From positions 1 to 64,000 of the forward strand of contig NZ_JARXWI010000010.1 of assembly GCF_029893085.1 (NCBI RefSeq): a DNA stretch of 64,000 nt, in the 5' to 3' direction. Under the pieces are notes generated by a model, which saw only the letters and a list, made by a program, of their open reading frames with translations, searched no databases and had not been told where the DNA came from. The position numbers and the translations under genes are program-made. Below, in pieces: positions 26,690 to 37,097 of the stretch. The first letter of the stretch is position 1; each line of letters begins with the position of its first letter. This DNA is from Parabacteroides sp. PFB2-10. Lineage in GTDB: Bacteria; Bacteroidota; Bacteroidia; Bacteroidales; Tannerellaceae.

Positions 26690-29332
26690 ATGAAAAAGCG
26701 TCTGTTTATTCCTATGCTGGCATTTATTGCCATCCTGTTTTTGCCCAGTTGCGCGCAAAAATATGAGTATCCGTTTCAAAACCCGAAGCTGCCGATCGAC
26801 AAACGGGTAGAGAACCTGCTTAGTTTGCTTACGCCGGAGGAGAAGGCCGGCTTGATGATCAACTCTTCTAAACCGGTCGAACGTCTGGGTATCCCCGCTT
26901 ACGACTGGTGGAACGAAGCATTGCATGGCGTAGCCCGTGCCGGACGTGCCACCGTATTCCCACAAGCTATAGGTATGGCGGCGGCCTGGAACGAAGCGGG
27001 TCATCAGGAAACCTTCGATATTATCTCCGACGAAGCGCGTGCTAAATACAACGAAGCCATGCGGAATGATAACCATGGACGCTATTACGGACTGACCTTC
27101 TGGACACCTAATATCAACATCTTCCGTGATCCGCGCTGGGGTCGCGGCCAGGAAACCTACGGGGAAGACCCTTACCTGACGGCACGTTTGGGCGTAGCGG
27201 CTGTGCAGGGCTTGCAGGGAAACGATCGTAAGTATTTCAAATCGCATGCCTGCGCGAAGCATTATGCCGTGCATAGCGGACCGGAATGGAACCGTCACTC
27301 CTATGATGCCATTGCCACGGGACGCGACCTGTGGGAAACCTACCTGCCTGCCTTCCAGGCTTTGGTGCAGGAAGGAAATGTGCGTGAGGTGATGTGTGCC
27401 TATAATGCCTATGAGGGACAACCCTGTTGCGGTAGCGATGTGTTGTTGAACGATATCCTGCGCAACCAATGGAAGTTCGACGGTATGGTCGTGTCCGATT
27501 GTTGGGCGATCAACGACTTCTTCCTTCCGAACAACCATGCAACCCATGAGGATGCGGCAGCAGCGGCAGCCGACGCAGTGATCCATACTACCGACCTGGA
27601 ATGTGGTAGCGTGTATGAAAATCTGGTTCTCTCTATGGAAAGAGGTTTGATTACCGAAGCGCAGGTAGACGAATCGCTTCGTCGCGTATTGCGCGGCTGG
27701 TTCGAACTGGGTATGCTGGATCCGGTGGAATTAGTGCCCTGGAGCAATCTGCCTTATTCTATCGTAGACTCTGAAAAGCATCGCGCACAAGCGCTTAAGG
27801 TAGCCCGTGAATCGATGACATTGTTGAAGAACAATAACAACGTATTGCCTTTAAAGAAAGATATCAAACGCATTGCCGTGATCGGTCCGAATGCCGCCGA
27901 CAGCGTGATGTTGTGGGGTAACTACAACGGATTCCCCTCTTCTACGGTAACTATCCTGGACGGTATCAAAGCTAAACTGCCGAACGCAGAGATCATCTAC
28001 GATAAAGGATGCGACCTGGTAGACCCGTGGGTAAGAACCTCTCTTTATGAAGGCTTCACAAGCGAAGCGAATGGTAATAAAGGTTTGAAAGTTGATTTCT
28101 TTAACAACAATACCTTTGACGGTAAACCGGTAGCCACTGTGATCAATGCCGAAGGCATCAATTACAACAACTCAGGCGGTACCGCATTGGCACAAGGCGT
28201 CAATATGGATAACACCTCCACCCGGATCACCGGTGTGTTTACGGCTCCTTATACCGGACAAGTAATGTTTTCTGCCCGTACTTCCGATAAGTACACTCTC
28301 TTTATCAATGACAAAGAGGTGATGACGCAATCGGGACGCGAAGCCAGTGTGCCTTCCGAATATCCGTTGAATGTGGAAAAAGGGAAGTCATATAAAGTGA
28401 AACTGGAACATGCCCAGACCGGTCGTCGCGTAAGCATCGACTTCTCTGTCTACCGCAAGGAACGGGCTGAGTTTACCGAGCTGACCAACCGCATCAAAGA
28501 TGTGGATGCTATTATCTACGCCGGAGGACTCTCTCCCCGTTTGGAAGGCGAAGAAATGCCGGTAAGCGCGGAAGGTTTCAAAGGTGGTGATAAGGTATCG
28601 ATCGATCTTCCCGGTGTGCAACGCCGCATTTTGGCCGATCTGAAGAAGACAGGCAAACCGGTGGTTTTCGTATTGTGTACCGGTAGCTCGCTGGCTTTGG
28701 AGCAGGATGAGGATAACTACGACGCCTTGTTGTGTGCCTGGTATGGCGGACAAGCAGCCGGAACAGCCGTAGCCGATGTGTTGTTTGGCGATTATAACCC
28801 GGCAGGACGCCTACCGGTGACCTTCTACAAAACGCTCGAACAGCTCGATAACGCCCTGGAAAAGACCGACGACCCGGCTCGTCAGGGATTTGAAAACTAC
28901 CATATGACCGGACGCACCTACCGCTACATGACCGAAGCGCCGCTTTATCCTTTCGGACACGGATTGAGTTATGCCCAATTCGATTACGGACAGGCAAAGA
29001 TCGCCAACAAGATCAAAGCAACGAAAGGCGCGACCATCACTATTCCCGTCACCAATGCATCAAATAAAGGGGGTGACGAAGTGGTGCAGGTATATGTGAA
29101 GCGCAACAACGATCCGGCAGCTCCGGTGAAGTCCTTGCGTGCCTTCGAACGCGTCTACATCGATGCCGGCCAGACTAAAACCCTGGAATTGACCATCCGT
29201 CCCGACGCCTTCGAATTCTACGACGAAGCAGCCAACGGTCTGGCAGCCAAGGGCGGCAGCTACACCATCCTCTATGGCGGCACCTCTGCCGATTCAGGCC
29301 TGAAAAAGGTAGATGTAACGGTTGAGTTATAA
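26690..29332 (+). CDS. GH3 beta-xylosidase with PA14 domain, lipoprotein
   Basis: An 880-residue exo-acting enzyme. The lipoprotein signal ends ILFLPSCAQ. A GH3 barrel (about 30-330) contains the nucleophile D270 in MVVSDCWAI and substrate-binding WNEALHGVARAG, as in xylan-locus beta-xylosidases. A PA14 domain is inserted at about 440-590 (KVDFFNNNTFDGKP, and YTLFINDKEV), followed by the second alpha/beta domain (GQAAGTAVADVLFGDYNPAGRLP) and a fibronectin-III-like C-terminus. It should release xylose from non-reducing ends of xylo-oligosaccharides. A perfect bidirectional terminator follows at 29349. Codon use resembles its upstream neighbours. Confidence 0.92.
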   Translation: MKKRLFIPMLAFIAILFLPSCAQKYEYPFQNPKLPIDKRVENLLSLLTPEEKAGLMINSSKPVERLGIPAYDWWNEALHGVARAGRATVFPQAIGMAAAWNEAGHQETFDIISDEARAKYNEAMRNDNHGRYYGLTFWTPNINIFRDPRWGRGQETYGEDPYLTARLGVAAVQGLQGNDRKYFKSHACAKHYAVHSGPEWNRHSYDAIATGRDLWETYLPAFQALVQEGNVREVMCAYNAYEGQPCCGSDVLLNDILRNQWKFDGMVVSDCWAINDFFLPNNHATHEDAAAAAADAVIHTTDLECGSVYENLVLSMERGLITEAQVDESLRRVLRGWFELGMLDPVELVPWSNLPYSIVDSEKHRAQALKVARESMTLLKNNNNVLPLKKDIKRIAVIGPNAADSVMLWGNYNGFPSSTVTILDGIKAKLPNAEIIYDKGCDLVDPWVRTSLYEGFTSEANGNKGLKVDFFNNNTFDGKPVATVINAEGINYNNSGGTALAQGVNMDNTSTRITGVFTAPYTGQVMFSARTSDKYTLFINDKEVMTQSGREASVPSEYPLNVEKGKSYKVKLEHAQTGRRVSIDFSVYRKERAEFTELTNRIKDVDAIIYAGGLSPRLEGEEMPVSAEGFKGGDKVSIDLPGVQRRILADLKKTGKPVVFVLCTGSSLALEQDEDNYDALLCAWYGGQAAGTAVADVLFGDYNPAGRLPVTFYKTLEQLDNALEKTDDPARQGFENYHMTGRTYRYMTEAPLYPFGHGLSYAQFDYGQAKIANKIKATKGATITIPVTNASNKGGDEVVQVYVKRNNDPAAPVKSLRAFERVYIDAGQTKTLELTIRPDAFEFYDEAANGLAAKGGSYTILYGGTSADSGLKKVDVTVEL

Positions 29333-29348
29333 GCGAAAAATTCTTACT

Positions 29349-29385
29349 GAAAGAGGGTGTGTCAGCTTTTGACACACCCTCTTTC
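29349..29385. terminator. Bidirectional terminator between GH3 and the HTCS gene
   Basis: A perfect 15-bp stem, GAAAGAGGGTGTGTC (29349-29363) with GACACACCCTCTTTC (29371-29385) and a 7-nt loop, lies between two convergent stop codons. T-rich or A-rich edges on both sides allow use in both directions. Confidence 0.9.
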
Positions 29386-29389
29386 ATTC

Positions 29390-32300
29390 CTATATATCTT
29401 CCACCTCTTGTGAACTATATTCTGTAGGCGAAACACCATAAAACCTTTTAAACATGGTTGAAAAATAAGCCTGATTAGAAATGCCGACAGCATATGCCAC
29501 CTGTGAAACGTCTATTCTCTTTTCCTTAAGTAATATCGCGGCCTGTTTTAAACGAATGTTGCGAATGAAATCAATGGTCGATATGCCTGTCAATTCTTTC
29601 ATCCGGCGATGTAATTGGGAGCGGCTAAGGCCGACCCTTGATGCCAACAACTCTACATTTAAATCAGGATTGCCCAATTCGTCATTGATTACGTGAATAA
29701 TCCGTTCCATCAGCTTTTCATCATTTGATTTTAATGCAGGAGGTTTTATTTTGTCTTTCTGGTTTTGCATTTCTAAGAATTTCCCTTTCAACAGTTGTCT
29801 GTTCTTAAGCAGATTGGTGATCGTCGTGAGCAATTCTTCTATCAGGAACGGTTTTGTTAAATAAGCATCCGCTCCTTTTTTTAATCCATCCAAACGATCT
29901 TTAAATTCGGTTTTGGAGGTTAACAGCAATACGGGAATATGACTTGTATTACTATTGCTCTTGAGTTTTTTTACCAAATTGATGCCATCCAAATTCGGCA
30001 TCATAACATCTGAAATAATGAGATCGGGTTGTTGCAATAAGGCTATTTGCAGCCCTTCTTGTCCGTCGACTGCCGTCAGGGTGTGATAAAAATCTCTTAA
30101 TTCTTGCACGAGATATTCCCTGATTTCTTCTTCATCATCTACGATCAATACTTTATAATTCGTTTTCCGCTTGGGTAGCTTCTCTCTCTCTTTTTCCTCG
30201 TGGATAGGTAGGGTTTGTTTGGTGAAGTATGCATGATTAAGATCTTCTGCCAGATCGTCTTTCTTTATATGTTTTTTTCCTAAAGGAATACGGACGACAA
30301 AACAGCTTCCGGATGTATCTTCCCTATTATAAGCAGTGATCGTTCCATGATGCAGGTTTACCAGGTTTTTCGTAAGGTTCAAACCGATCCCGGAGCCAAG
30401 GTTCATATATACCTTCTGGTTTTCCCCCTGATAAAATCTGTCGAATAGTTTATCGATCTTCTCTTTTTCCAAACCAATACCGGAATCCGTTATTTTAATT
30501 TCCATATAATGATGCAGGGCTCCCCGGACTGTTTTGTCAAAACCCGTATCCAGGGTGATGATAATCTCGCCTCCGTCGAGTGTATATTTGAAAGCATTCG
30601 ATAGTAGATTAATCAACACCTTATCGAAGTTGCTACGGTCAATCCAGGCAGTCAAATCATTTGTTTGATATTCGAAAACAAAACGAATACCTCTTTTATT
30701 CGCCTGGTACTCAAACACCTTATATATCTCATCGATGAATCTCACCATATCGGTTTTAGTATATTGGAGTTTCATTTGTCCCTTATCAATCTTCCGGATA
30801 TCCAACAGTTGATTGACCAAATCCAATATACGGTTGGCATTTCGATACATCCCCTGAAGGATTTTTTGTGTGGCAGGGTCCATATCCTCTTTCAGGAGCT
30901 TTTCCATAGGGCTTATGATCAATGTCAACGGCGACCTGATTTCATGAGAAATATTTATAAAGAACTGAAGTTTCGATTCATTGATTTGCTCTTTTCTTTT
31001 TTTGCGGATCAGATTAGCCACTAACAATGACAGGCTGATAAAAAAGGCTATGTAAATAAACCAGGCTAACGGGCTCCTGTACCAAGGGGGAGAAATGGTA
31101 ATAAAAACCTGCTTAACAGGAGAATGAACGCCGTATTTCGATGCTTTAATTTCTAAGGTGTATTTCCCGGGATTCAAGTGATTGTAGGCAATCTGTCCTA
31201 CTCCGGGTAGGGTGGATATCCATTCATTACTCAGCTCTTTCAAGCGATATAAGTAATAAATATTTTCAGAGTCTAAAAAATCCATCGTTGAAAACGCAAA
31301 AACGAATGTATTATCCTCATAGGAAAATCTAAACTCTTCCGCTTCTAATACCCTTGTAGAGACAACAGGCTTCTTCCCGGATACTGTTTTACGGTTAATC
31401 GGTTTGTTATGAATATACACGTTGGTTGTCAGTATATTATTATGATAACGAGGACTTTCTATATCCTCCGGAGCGAAAGAGGTAATGCCGTTATCTCCTC
31501 CGAAATAAATTCTATTGTTGCCCTGATAGTAAACCCCCCGGGTGTATCTTTTATCCATCAGACCGTTTCCGGTATAGTAATTTATGATCTGATTATCTTT
31601 TCGTTGCAACTGATTAATGCCATTAAACGTGCTGCACCATATATTGCCCTCCTCATCATGAGCCAACCCACAAATCACATTACTCGAGAGCCCGTTTTCA
31701 GTTGTATATTGCGCAAATTCTCCTGTTTGTTTATTGAAGCAAAACACCCCGTTATACGTTCCGATCCATATCCATCCCTGTTCATCCTCAATGAGCGACA
31801 GGCAGACTTGCTCCGATAAGCTATCTTTATGTTTGAAATCTATAAAACGATTATGCTGCGGATCAAAACAAGAAAGGCCTTTGTAATGTCCCAGCCAGAT
31901 GAGATTGTCGGAATCCGACAATATGCAGTTTATCCAATTGTTGGTTAATCTGCCGCGTCCTGTATCTGACTGTCTCATATCATACTTTTCCCATTGATGG
32001 GTCTGCATATCATAACGAATAAACCCTTGTCCAAAAGAAGAGATATATAACTGCTGATCAACCCCTTCTGCCATTGTTTTCATATAATACCCGTCAAAAG
32101 GTATATTCAGGAAGTCTATTTTCCCTGTATGTGTATTGAATTTCCCCAATCCTTCCGTATAAGAACTTACCCATAGGCTGTTTTGCGAATCTGTATAGAT
32201 GGCCATTATATTCGGGTAATCCCTATAAGCAGCTACGACTTCCCCTCTGTCATTTAATTTAAACAATCCTTCCCGGTTAATCGCATACCAGATATTTCCT

Positions 32301-33373
32301 TCATGGTCTGCTGAGACGACAGTGATTTTTTTCCCCCGCAGATCTTCTTTGTTAGGTACTTCCCAAAACTCAAATCCTGTAGGAGAATTATGCAACATGA
32401 ATATCCCTTCCTGAAAACATCCTAACCATATATTTTGATCCCTGTCTTCAGCAATAGCGGGTATTCTGGCAGTGGTATAAATAAATGATTTATATCTGTT
32501 GTCGATAATTGGTAATACGCTGCCTGATTGAGCGTCTATGTACATAAGCCCCTGTCCGTCTGTTGTAACATAAATAGTCCCCTGGCTACTTAGAAAGAGA
32601 TTATTAATAACGATTTCATCCTCGCTATGAATTTTTAAAGAGGTGAAATCTTGTTTTTCCCGATCGAAAACATATACTGAAGCAGATGTGCTGAGATAGA
32701 AAACCCCGTCTTGGTCTTCTACCATGCCTGTGATATTTTTCTTCGATATGTCAGCATGAGCCAACTTTAAAGAATGATGAGTTACGGGGTCGATACGAAC
32801 TAAATCGCCCAATTCTGTTTCAATCCATAGAAAGTGGCGGCGATCTTCATAGATATACCCCGGATACAGGCCGGTTACTTCTGTTGTCTGATCCTGATAT
32901 TGAACGGCATACGTATCCGGATCAATGGAGAATATGCCTCCTCCGGAAGTTGTCACCCATATTTCGCCGGTGTGGAGTTCTATCATTCGAGAGATGTGCA
33001 AGGATTTGTCTCCGGGGAAAGGTATGGTTTTGAAAGCGTCTTCATCAGGATCATAATATTGCAATCCTTGACTGCTGCCCACCAGTAATCTCCCTTTGTT
33101 GTCGATCAACAAACTGCGGACATTATCTGATAACAGCGAATACTCCTCTTTATCGTTATGTAAATAGGGGGTAAAATGTATGCCATCAAACTTATTTAAT
33201 CCATAGTCAGTGGCAATCCAGATAAAACCATACCGGTCTTGTATGATCTTATTGATCAAATGGGAGGTTAATTTTTCTGTTTCAAATTCCCGCACACGAA
33301 AAGGGGTTACAGTCTGCGCATACAGAGAAACCGAACAAACGAATAGAAAAAGAAACGTGTATAAATATCTCAT
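29390..33373 (-). CDS. Hybrid two-component system regulator (HTCS) of the xylan locus
   Basis: A 1327-residue one-protein sensor-regulator. In order: signal peptide (MRYLYTFLFLFVCSVSLYAQ); about 14 periplasmic beta-propeller repeats (IWIATDYGLNKFDG type, residues 25-680); a Y_Y_Y domain ending in a KYTLEIKAS sequence; a membrane helix near 765-790 (SPLAWFIYIAFFISLSLLV); a histidine kinase with phospho-His near 810 (FFINISHEIRSPLTL); an HATPase; a receiver with Asp near 1122 (LIISDVMMPNLDG); and a C-terminal AraC HTH (ASRVGLSRSQLHRRMKEL). Such proteins sense a specific oligosaccharide in the periplasm and activate the locus. Candidate targets are the ATGTAACATACG promoters at 11.1 and 43.3 kb. 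The gene looks more AT-rich than the GH operon. A TATCTTTG box (minus strand, 33514-33521) may be its promoter. Confidence 0.95.
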   Translation of the reverse strand: MRYLYTFLFLFVCSVSLYAQTVTPFRVREFETEKLTSHLINKIIQDRYGFIWIATDYGLNKFDGIHFTPYLHNDKEEYSLLSDNVRSLLIDNKGRLLVGSSQGLQYYDPDEDAFKTIPFPGDKSLHISRMIELHTGEIWVTTSGGGIFSIDPDTYAVQYQDQTTEVTGLYPGYIYEDRRHFLWIETELGDLVRIDPVTHHSLKLAHADISKKNITGMVEDQDGVFYLSTSASVYVFDREKQDFTSLKIHSEDEIVINNLFLSSQGTIYVTTDGQGLMYIDAQSGSVLPIIDNRYKSFIYTTARIPAIAEDRDQNIWLGCFQEGIFMLHNSPTGFEFWEVPNKEDLRGKKITVVSADHEGNIWYAINREGLFKLNDRGEVVAAYRDYPNIMAIYTDSQNSLWVSSYTEGLGKFNTHTGKIDFLNIPFDGYYMKTMAEGVDQQLYISSFGQGFIRYDMQTHQWEKYDMRQSDTGRGRLTNNWINCILSDSDNLIWLGHYKGLSCFDPQHNRFIDFKHKDSLSEQVCLSLIEDEQGWIWIGTYNGVFCFNKQTGEFAQYTTENGLSSNVICGLAHDEEGNIWCSTFNGINQLQRKDNQIINYYTGNGLMDKRYTRGVYYQGNNRIYFGGDNGITSFAPEDIESPRYHNNILTTNVYIHNKPINRKTVSGKKPVVSTRVLEAEEFRFSYEDNTFVFAFSTMDFLDSENIYYLYRLKELSNEWISTLPGVGQIAYNHLNPGKYTLEIKASKYGVHSPVKQVFITISPPWYRSPLAWFIYIAFFISLSLLVANLIRKKRKEQINESKLQFFINISHEIRSPLTLIISPMEKLLKEDMDPATQKILQGMYRNANRILDLVNQLLDIRKIDKGQMKLQYTKTDMVRFIDEIYKVFEYQANKRGIRFVFEYQTNDLTAWIDRSNFDKVLINLLSNAFKYTLDGGEIIITLDTGFDKTVRGALHHYMEIKITDSGIGLEKEKIDKLFDRFYQGENQKVYMNLGSGIGLNLTKNLVNLHHGTITAYNREDTSGSCFVVRIPLGKKHIKKDDLAEDLNHAYFTKQTLPIHEEKEREKLPKRKTNYKVLIVDDEEEIREYLVQELRDFYHTLTAVDGQEGLQIALLQQPDLIISDVMMPNLDGINLVKKLKSNSNTSHIPVLLLTSKTEFKDRLDGLKKGADAYLTKPFLIEELLTTITNLLKNRQLLKGKFLEMQNQKDKIKPPALKSNDEKLMERIIHVINDELGNPDLNVELLASRVGLSRSQLHRRMKELTGISTIDFIRNIRLKQAAILLKEKRIDVSQVAYAVGISNQAYFSTMFKRFYGVSPTEYSSQEVEDI

Positions 33374-33513
33374 AAAGCGATCGTATATGTTAGGTAACGG
33401 ACAAAATTGGATGGCAATATTCTATTTATAAGTGAATTACATAATATGAATGGTCTGTTTTTCTCGAAGATAAGACCGTGGTTTTTGCATACCTACAATG
33501 CGCTTGATATTTA

Positions 33514-33521
33514 CAAAGATA
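33514..33521 (-). promoter_or_regulatory. Possible -7 box of the HTCS gene
   Basis: The minus-strand TATCTTTG fits the TAnnTTTG consensus and would give a leader of about 135 nt. The nearest TTTG upstream is slightly too far for an ideal -33 box. Confidence 0.4.
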
Positions 33522-33566
33522 CAGATTTTTTTTGACTTCGATCTCTTCAAAGCTATGAGATACTCA

Positions 33567-33720
33567 AAATAGCAAAATGATATTTCGGCGGGAGTTTTTT
33601 TTCAAAAAGGCAGGACTTTGCAAACAAACTCCCGGGAGTTAGTATTTGTTAACAATTGAAGTGTAAGCATCTCACCCCTATTTTAACTAAAAACTACCCC
33701 TTTTAGCTTACACTTCGATT
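33567..33720 (-). repeat. Dispersed intergenic element, copy C (inverted)
   Basis: Read on the minus strand it shows an 11-bp perfect stem GAAGTGTAAGC / GCTTACACTTC (33706-33716 and 33658-33668), TTGTTAACAAATACT, the palindrome CTCCCGGGAG (33629-33638), TTTGTTTGCAAAGTCCTGC and ACTCCCGCCG. The stem encloses a longer loop than in copies A and D. It lies between the divergent HTCS and GH115 genes. Confidence 0.72.
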
Positions 33721-33915
33721 CGGCGTTTTACGCCTTATGCAGTAGTCAAAGAAAGTATCATTGTATTGTTCCTAAATAGCCATATACTGGGCTTCAATGA
33801 TCCTGGAAAGGACGATGCGACAAAAACAAATGCAAATGCAACAGAATCAAAAGCGGATACAACCTTTGCAAACGGATGAGAAATAAACAAAACCACTTTT
33901 GACTATCCGATACTC

Positions 33916-33935
33916 TATCTTTGTGTTCGAACACA
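33916..33935 (+). promoter_or_regulatory. Promoter of the GH115-SusCD operon with a perfect palindrome
   Basis: TATCTTTG (33916-33923) matches the -7 consensus, with TTTG at 33898-33901 as a possible -33 box. A perfect 14-bp palindrome, TGTGTTCGAACACA (33922-33935), overlaps the -7 box and the expected start point, the position of a repressor site. No ATGTAACATACG motif is present here, so control may differ from the 11-kb operon. Confidence 0.5.
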
Positions 33936-33972
33936 CAGATACCACTAAAATAAAAGTAATACTGTTATAGTA

Positions 33973-36957
33973 ATGAAAACACCTGCAAAAAAAAGATTTA
34001 TACTCTCTTTATTGGGAGTAATGGCTTTTCTGCCGCTCTTTTCCCAAACGGATAAAATAGAGTTTCAAACACCGTTTCCGTACATAATAAATAGTTTTTC
34101 TGAAAATGCTTTTCCGCTCGTTGCTGAGGGACACGTAGCTTCGATCTATGTGGATCCGCAAGAATGGAAAGGGGTGATCCGAGCCGCCAAAGACTTGGGA
34201 GATGACATCCGAAAGGTCTCCGGGAAAGTGGGTGAAGTGATTGAAAGCACAGAAGTAATAAGAAGATCAGTCTTAGTAGGGACGATTGGGAAGAGCCGGA
34301 TCATCGACCGTTTGATTGAAGAGGGAAAAATTGACGTCAGCGAAATCGAGGGACAATGGGAATCGTTTCTGATACAGACTGTCGGGGATCATTTAGTTGT
34401 TGCCGGAAGTGATAAGCGAGGCACTATTTATGGTATTTACGACATCTCTGAAAAAATCGGTGTTTCTCCCTGGTATTTTTGGGCAGATGTTCCGCCCAAA
34501 AAGAGCAATACATTGTATGTACGAGCCGGCCGGTACTTGCAGGAGTCACCCAAGGTGAAGTACAGAGGCCTCTTTATCAATGATGAAGAACCTTCGTTTG
34601 GCGGATGGTCAAAGGCACAATTCGGAGGTGTTAATTCTAAAATGTACGTGCATATTTTCGAGTTGTTATTGCGTCTTAAAGCTAACTACCTCTGGCCTGC
34701 CATGTGGGGAAAAGCATTTAATGAGGATGATCCGATGAATCCTGTTTTGGCCGACGAATATGGCATTGTCATGGGTACTTCCCATCATGAGCCGATGATG
34801 CGTGCCCATCAAGAATATACCAAACGCCGCAAAGAGGTGGGTCCTTGGGATTATTCTGTCAACAAAGAAAAGCTGGATCAGTTTTTCTTTGAAGGGCTGG
34901 AAAGAAACAAAAACTATGATAACCTGATAACTATTGGGATGCGGGGAGATGGTGACGTGGCGATGGGCGATGGCAGCGATGAAGAAAACATGAAGACATT
35001 GCAAAAAGTAGTAGAGGGACAGCGCCAGATCATACAGAAGGTATATGAAAAAGATCCGGAAGAAGTTCCTCAGCTTTGGGCTATTTTCACCGAGGTACAG
35101 CGCTATTACGACGCCGGATTTACCGTGCCCGATGATGTGATGCTGCTTTTGTGTGATAATAACTGGGGTTATATACGCCGCATAGCTCCCCCGAAAGAGA
35201 GGGAAAGAAAAGGAGGGTTGGGGCTGTATTATCATATTGATATGAATGGCGGGCCGTGGAATGATCGCTGGATAAATACGACGACCATTCCCAAGTTGCG
35301 GGAACAGTTTCACCTGGCTTATCAAACAGGGATTGACAAATTGTGGGTGATAAATGTAGGTGACCTGAAACCGAAAGAGCTGCCGATCGATTTCATTATG
35401 CGTTATGCCTGGAACCCGGATGCCATACCGGCCGACAGAACATGGGCTTATACCGTAGACTGGGCAACCAGGCTGTTTGGTGAAACCTATGCGGAAGAAA
35501 TAGCAGATATCGTCTCAAAATATAGCAAGTATAATCTTTGGCGAAAGCCAGAGGCACAAGCCACGAGTATTTTCAGTGTGGTGAATCATCTGGAAGCAGA
35601 CCGGGTGATAGAGCTCTGGCGTGATGTAGCAAGCCGGGCGGAAGCGCTTGCTCCTAAAATAGCCCCTGAAATGCAAGACGCTTATTATCAGTTGGTACTT
35701 TATCCGGCAAAAGCATCCGCCGGTGTGGGAGAAATGTATTTGGCTGCCGCAAAAAACAATCTGTATGCGACACAAGGACGCATAAGCGCGAATGATTACG
35801 CGGCGCGCGCCCGGGCTCTTTTTGAAGTCGATAATCAGTTGAGCACCTATTATAACGATCAGTTGTCGGGAGGGAAATGGAAAAACATGATGTCGGATAT
35901 CCATATCGGCTACGTCAATTGGTTTATGCCTGAAAAGAATGTGTTACCGGAACTGATCGAGGTAGCTCCATTAGACCGACCCAATATGGGGATAGCCGTA
36001 GAAGGCTCTGCCTTGGCGTGGCCTGGCGCAACCGAGCAGGCGGAGTTACCTCTGTTTGATGTATTGAAAAACCAACGATATTATATCGATATTTTTAATC
36101 GTGGAACCGGTTCGTTTGAATTCAGTGCGAAAACAAAACAACCTTGGATCAAATTAAATAAACAAAAGGGGCATGTCGAAAAGGAAGAACGCCTGCAAGT
36201 TTGGGTGGATTGGGATTTACTCCCTGATGGAACATCCGAAGGGTTTGTTGAGATCAAACAGGGGAAAAACAAAACATCTGTTAAGGTTCAGGCGGTCAAG
36301 CAACCACTTCCCCGTATATCCGGACATTATTTCGGCAGCCTGACAGGCGAGTTTTCTATTCCGGCAAATAAATATAATGCCAACATTGCCGGGAAGAATG
36401 CCCAATGGATCGAATTGCCCGACTTAGGGCGGAGCGAAGCATGTATGGGTATTTCTCCGGTGACGGCTTCAAGTGCGACCATAGAGGATGCACCAGCATT
36501 GGAATATACTGTTTTCTTTCCTGAAGCAGGAAAATCGATTGTTTGCCTTGGTATACTTCCGACGCAGGATGTTTACCCCGAACGGGGATTAAGAATAGCT
36601 GTCGCTTTAGACAAGGAAGCACCTCAAACGATAGACGCCCGCAAGGGATTGATAGACACTTTTGGAGAGTACACACCTCAAAATCTGTCCATGTCAAACG
36701 TATTGCAACCACTCCCTAAACCGAATAAAGAGATTGCCTTTATCGGCACAGGCCAGCATCGCCGGAACGAAGTGTTCGACAATCTGCGCTGGTTAGATGT
36801 GGAAGTGGAAGTGAAAACCCCAGGCATACATACGTTAAAAGTATATATGGTTGATCCGGAAATAGTGCTGGAGAATATTATAGTAAATCCGGATAACAAA
36901 TACCCCAGTTATTTTGGCATTCCACCGCTTCTGCACAACACATCGGAGAGCAAATAA
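33973..36957 (+). CDS. GH115 xylan alpha-glucuronidase, long form
   Basis: A 994-residue secreted enzyme, the second GH115 in the locus. A signal peptide (KRFILSLLGVMAFLPLFSQ) is followed by the N-terminal domain, the catalytic barrel (RGTIYGIYDISE, LWPAMWGKAF, GTSHHEPMMRAHQEY, MRGDGDVAM, LLCDNNWGYIRR, MMSDIHIGYVNW), and then an Ig-like domain (about 680-780, NQRYYIDIFNRGTGSFEFS) absent from the 832-residue paralogue. The C-terminal beta domain follows (IVVNPDNKYPSYFGIPP). This is the more usual GH115 layout. It starts the operon with SusC and SusD, suggesting a role early in degradation of imported or surface-bound glucuronoxylan, whereas the short form may suit smaller fragments; that split is inference. 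Confidence 0.93.
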   Translation: MKTPAKKRFILSLLGVMAFLPLFSQTDKIEFQTPFPYIINSFSENAFPLVAEGHVASIYVDPQEWKGVIRAAKDLGDDIRKVSGKVGEVIESTEVIRRSVLVGTIGKSRIIDRLIEEGKIDVSEIEGQWESFLIQTVGDHLVVAGSDKRGTIYGIYDISEKIGVSPWYFWADVPPKKSNTLYVRAGRYLQESPKVKYRGLFINDEEPSFGGWSKAQFGGVNSKMYVHIFELLLRLKANYLWPAMWGKAFNEDDPMNPVLADEYGIVMGTSHHEPMMRAHQEYTKRRKEVGPWDYSVNKEKLDQFFFEGLERNKNYDNLITIGMRGDGDVAMGDGSDEENMKTLQKVVEGQRQIIQKVYEKDPEEVPQLWAIFTEVQRYYDAGFTVPDDVMLLLCDNNWGYIRRIAPPKERERKGGLGLYYHIDMNGGPWNDRWINTTTIPKLREQFHLAYQTGIDKLWVINVGDLKPKELPIDFIMRYAWNPDAIPADRTWAYTVDWATRLFGETYAEEIADIVSKYSKYNLWRKPEAQATSIFSVVNHLEADRVIELWRDVASRAEALAPKIAPEMQDAYYQLVLYPAKASAGVGEMYLAAAKNNLYATQGRISANDYAARARALFEVDNQLSTYYNDQLSGGKWKNMMSDIHIGYVNWFMPEKNVLPELIEVAPLDRPNMGIAVEGSALAWPGATEQAELPLFDVLKNQRYYIDIFNRGTGSFEFSAKTKQPWIKLNKQKGHVEKEERLQVWVDWDLLPDGTSEGFVEIKQGKNKTSVKVQAVKQPLPRISGHYFGSLTGEFSIPANKYNANIAGKNAQWIELPDLGRSEACMGISPVTASSATIEDAPALEYTVFFPEAGKSIVCLGILPTQDVYPERGLRIAVALDKEAPQTIDARKGLIDTFGEYTPQNLSMSNVLQPLPKPNKEIAFIGTGQHRRNEVFDNLRWLDVEVEVKTPGIHTLKVYMVDPEIVLENIIVNPDNKYPSYFGIPPLLHNTSESK

Positions 36958-37097
36958 GGAATGTATCTGAAAACAAAAAGTCTAACATTAAAGAAATTGC
37001 CTATGAGAAATCTTAAAGAACAATTATGAAAACACCATCAAAAATTTAAAAATTACATGGAGAGTATTAATATTAATAATGAATTAATTATCTAATA

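Noticed and set aside
26651-27586. 311-codon minus-strand open frame opposite GH3
   Set aside because: Lies fully antisense to a well-supported GH3 gene and has no family motif; open by codon bias of the sense gene.
37026-37049. Seven-codon mini open frame starting like the GH115 gene
   Set aside because: Too short to support as a leader peptide; the resemblance covers only a few codons.
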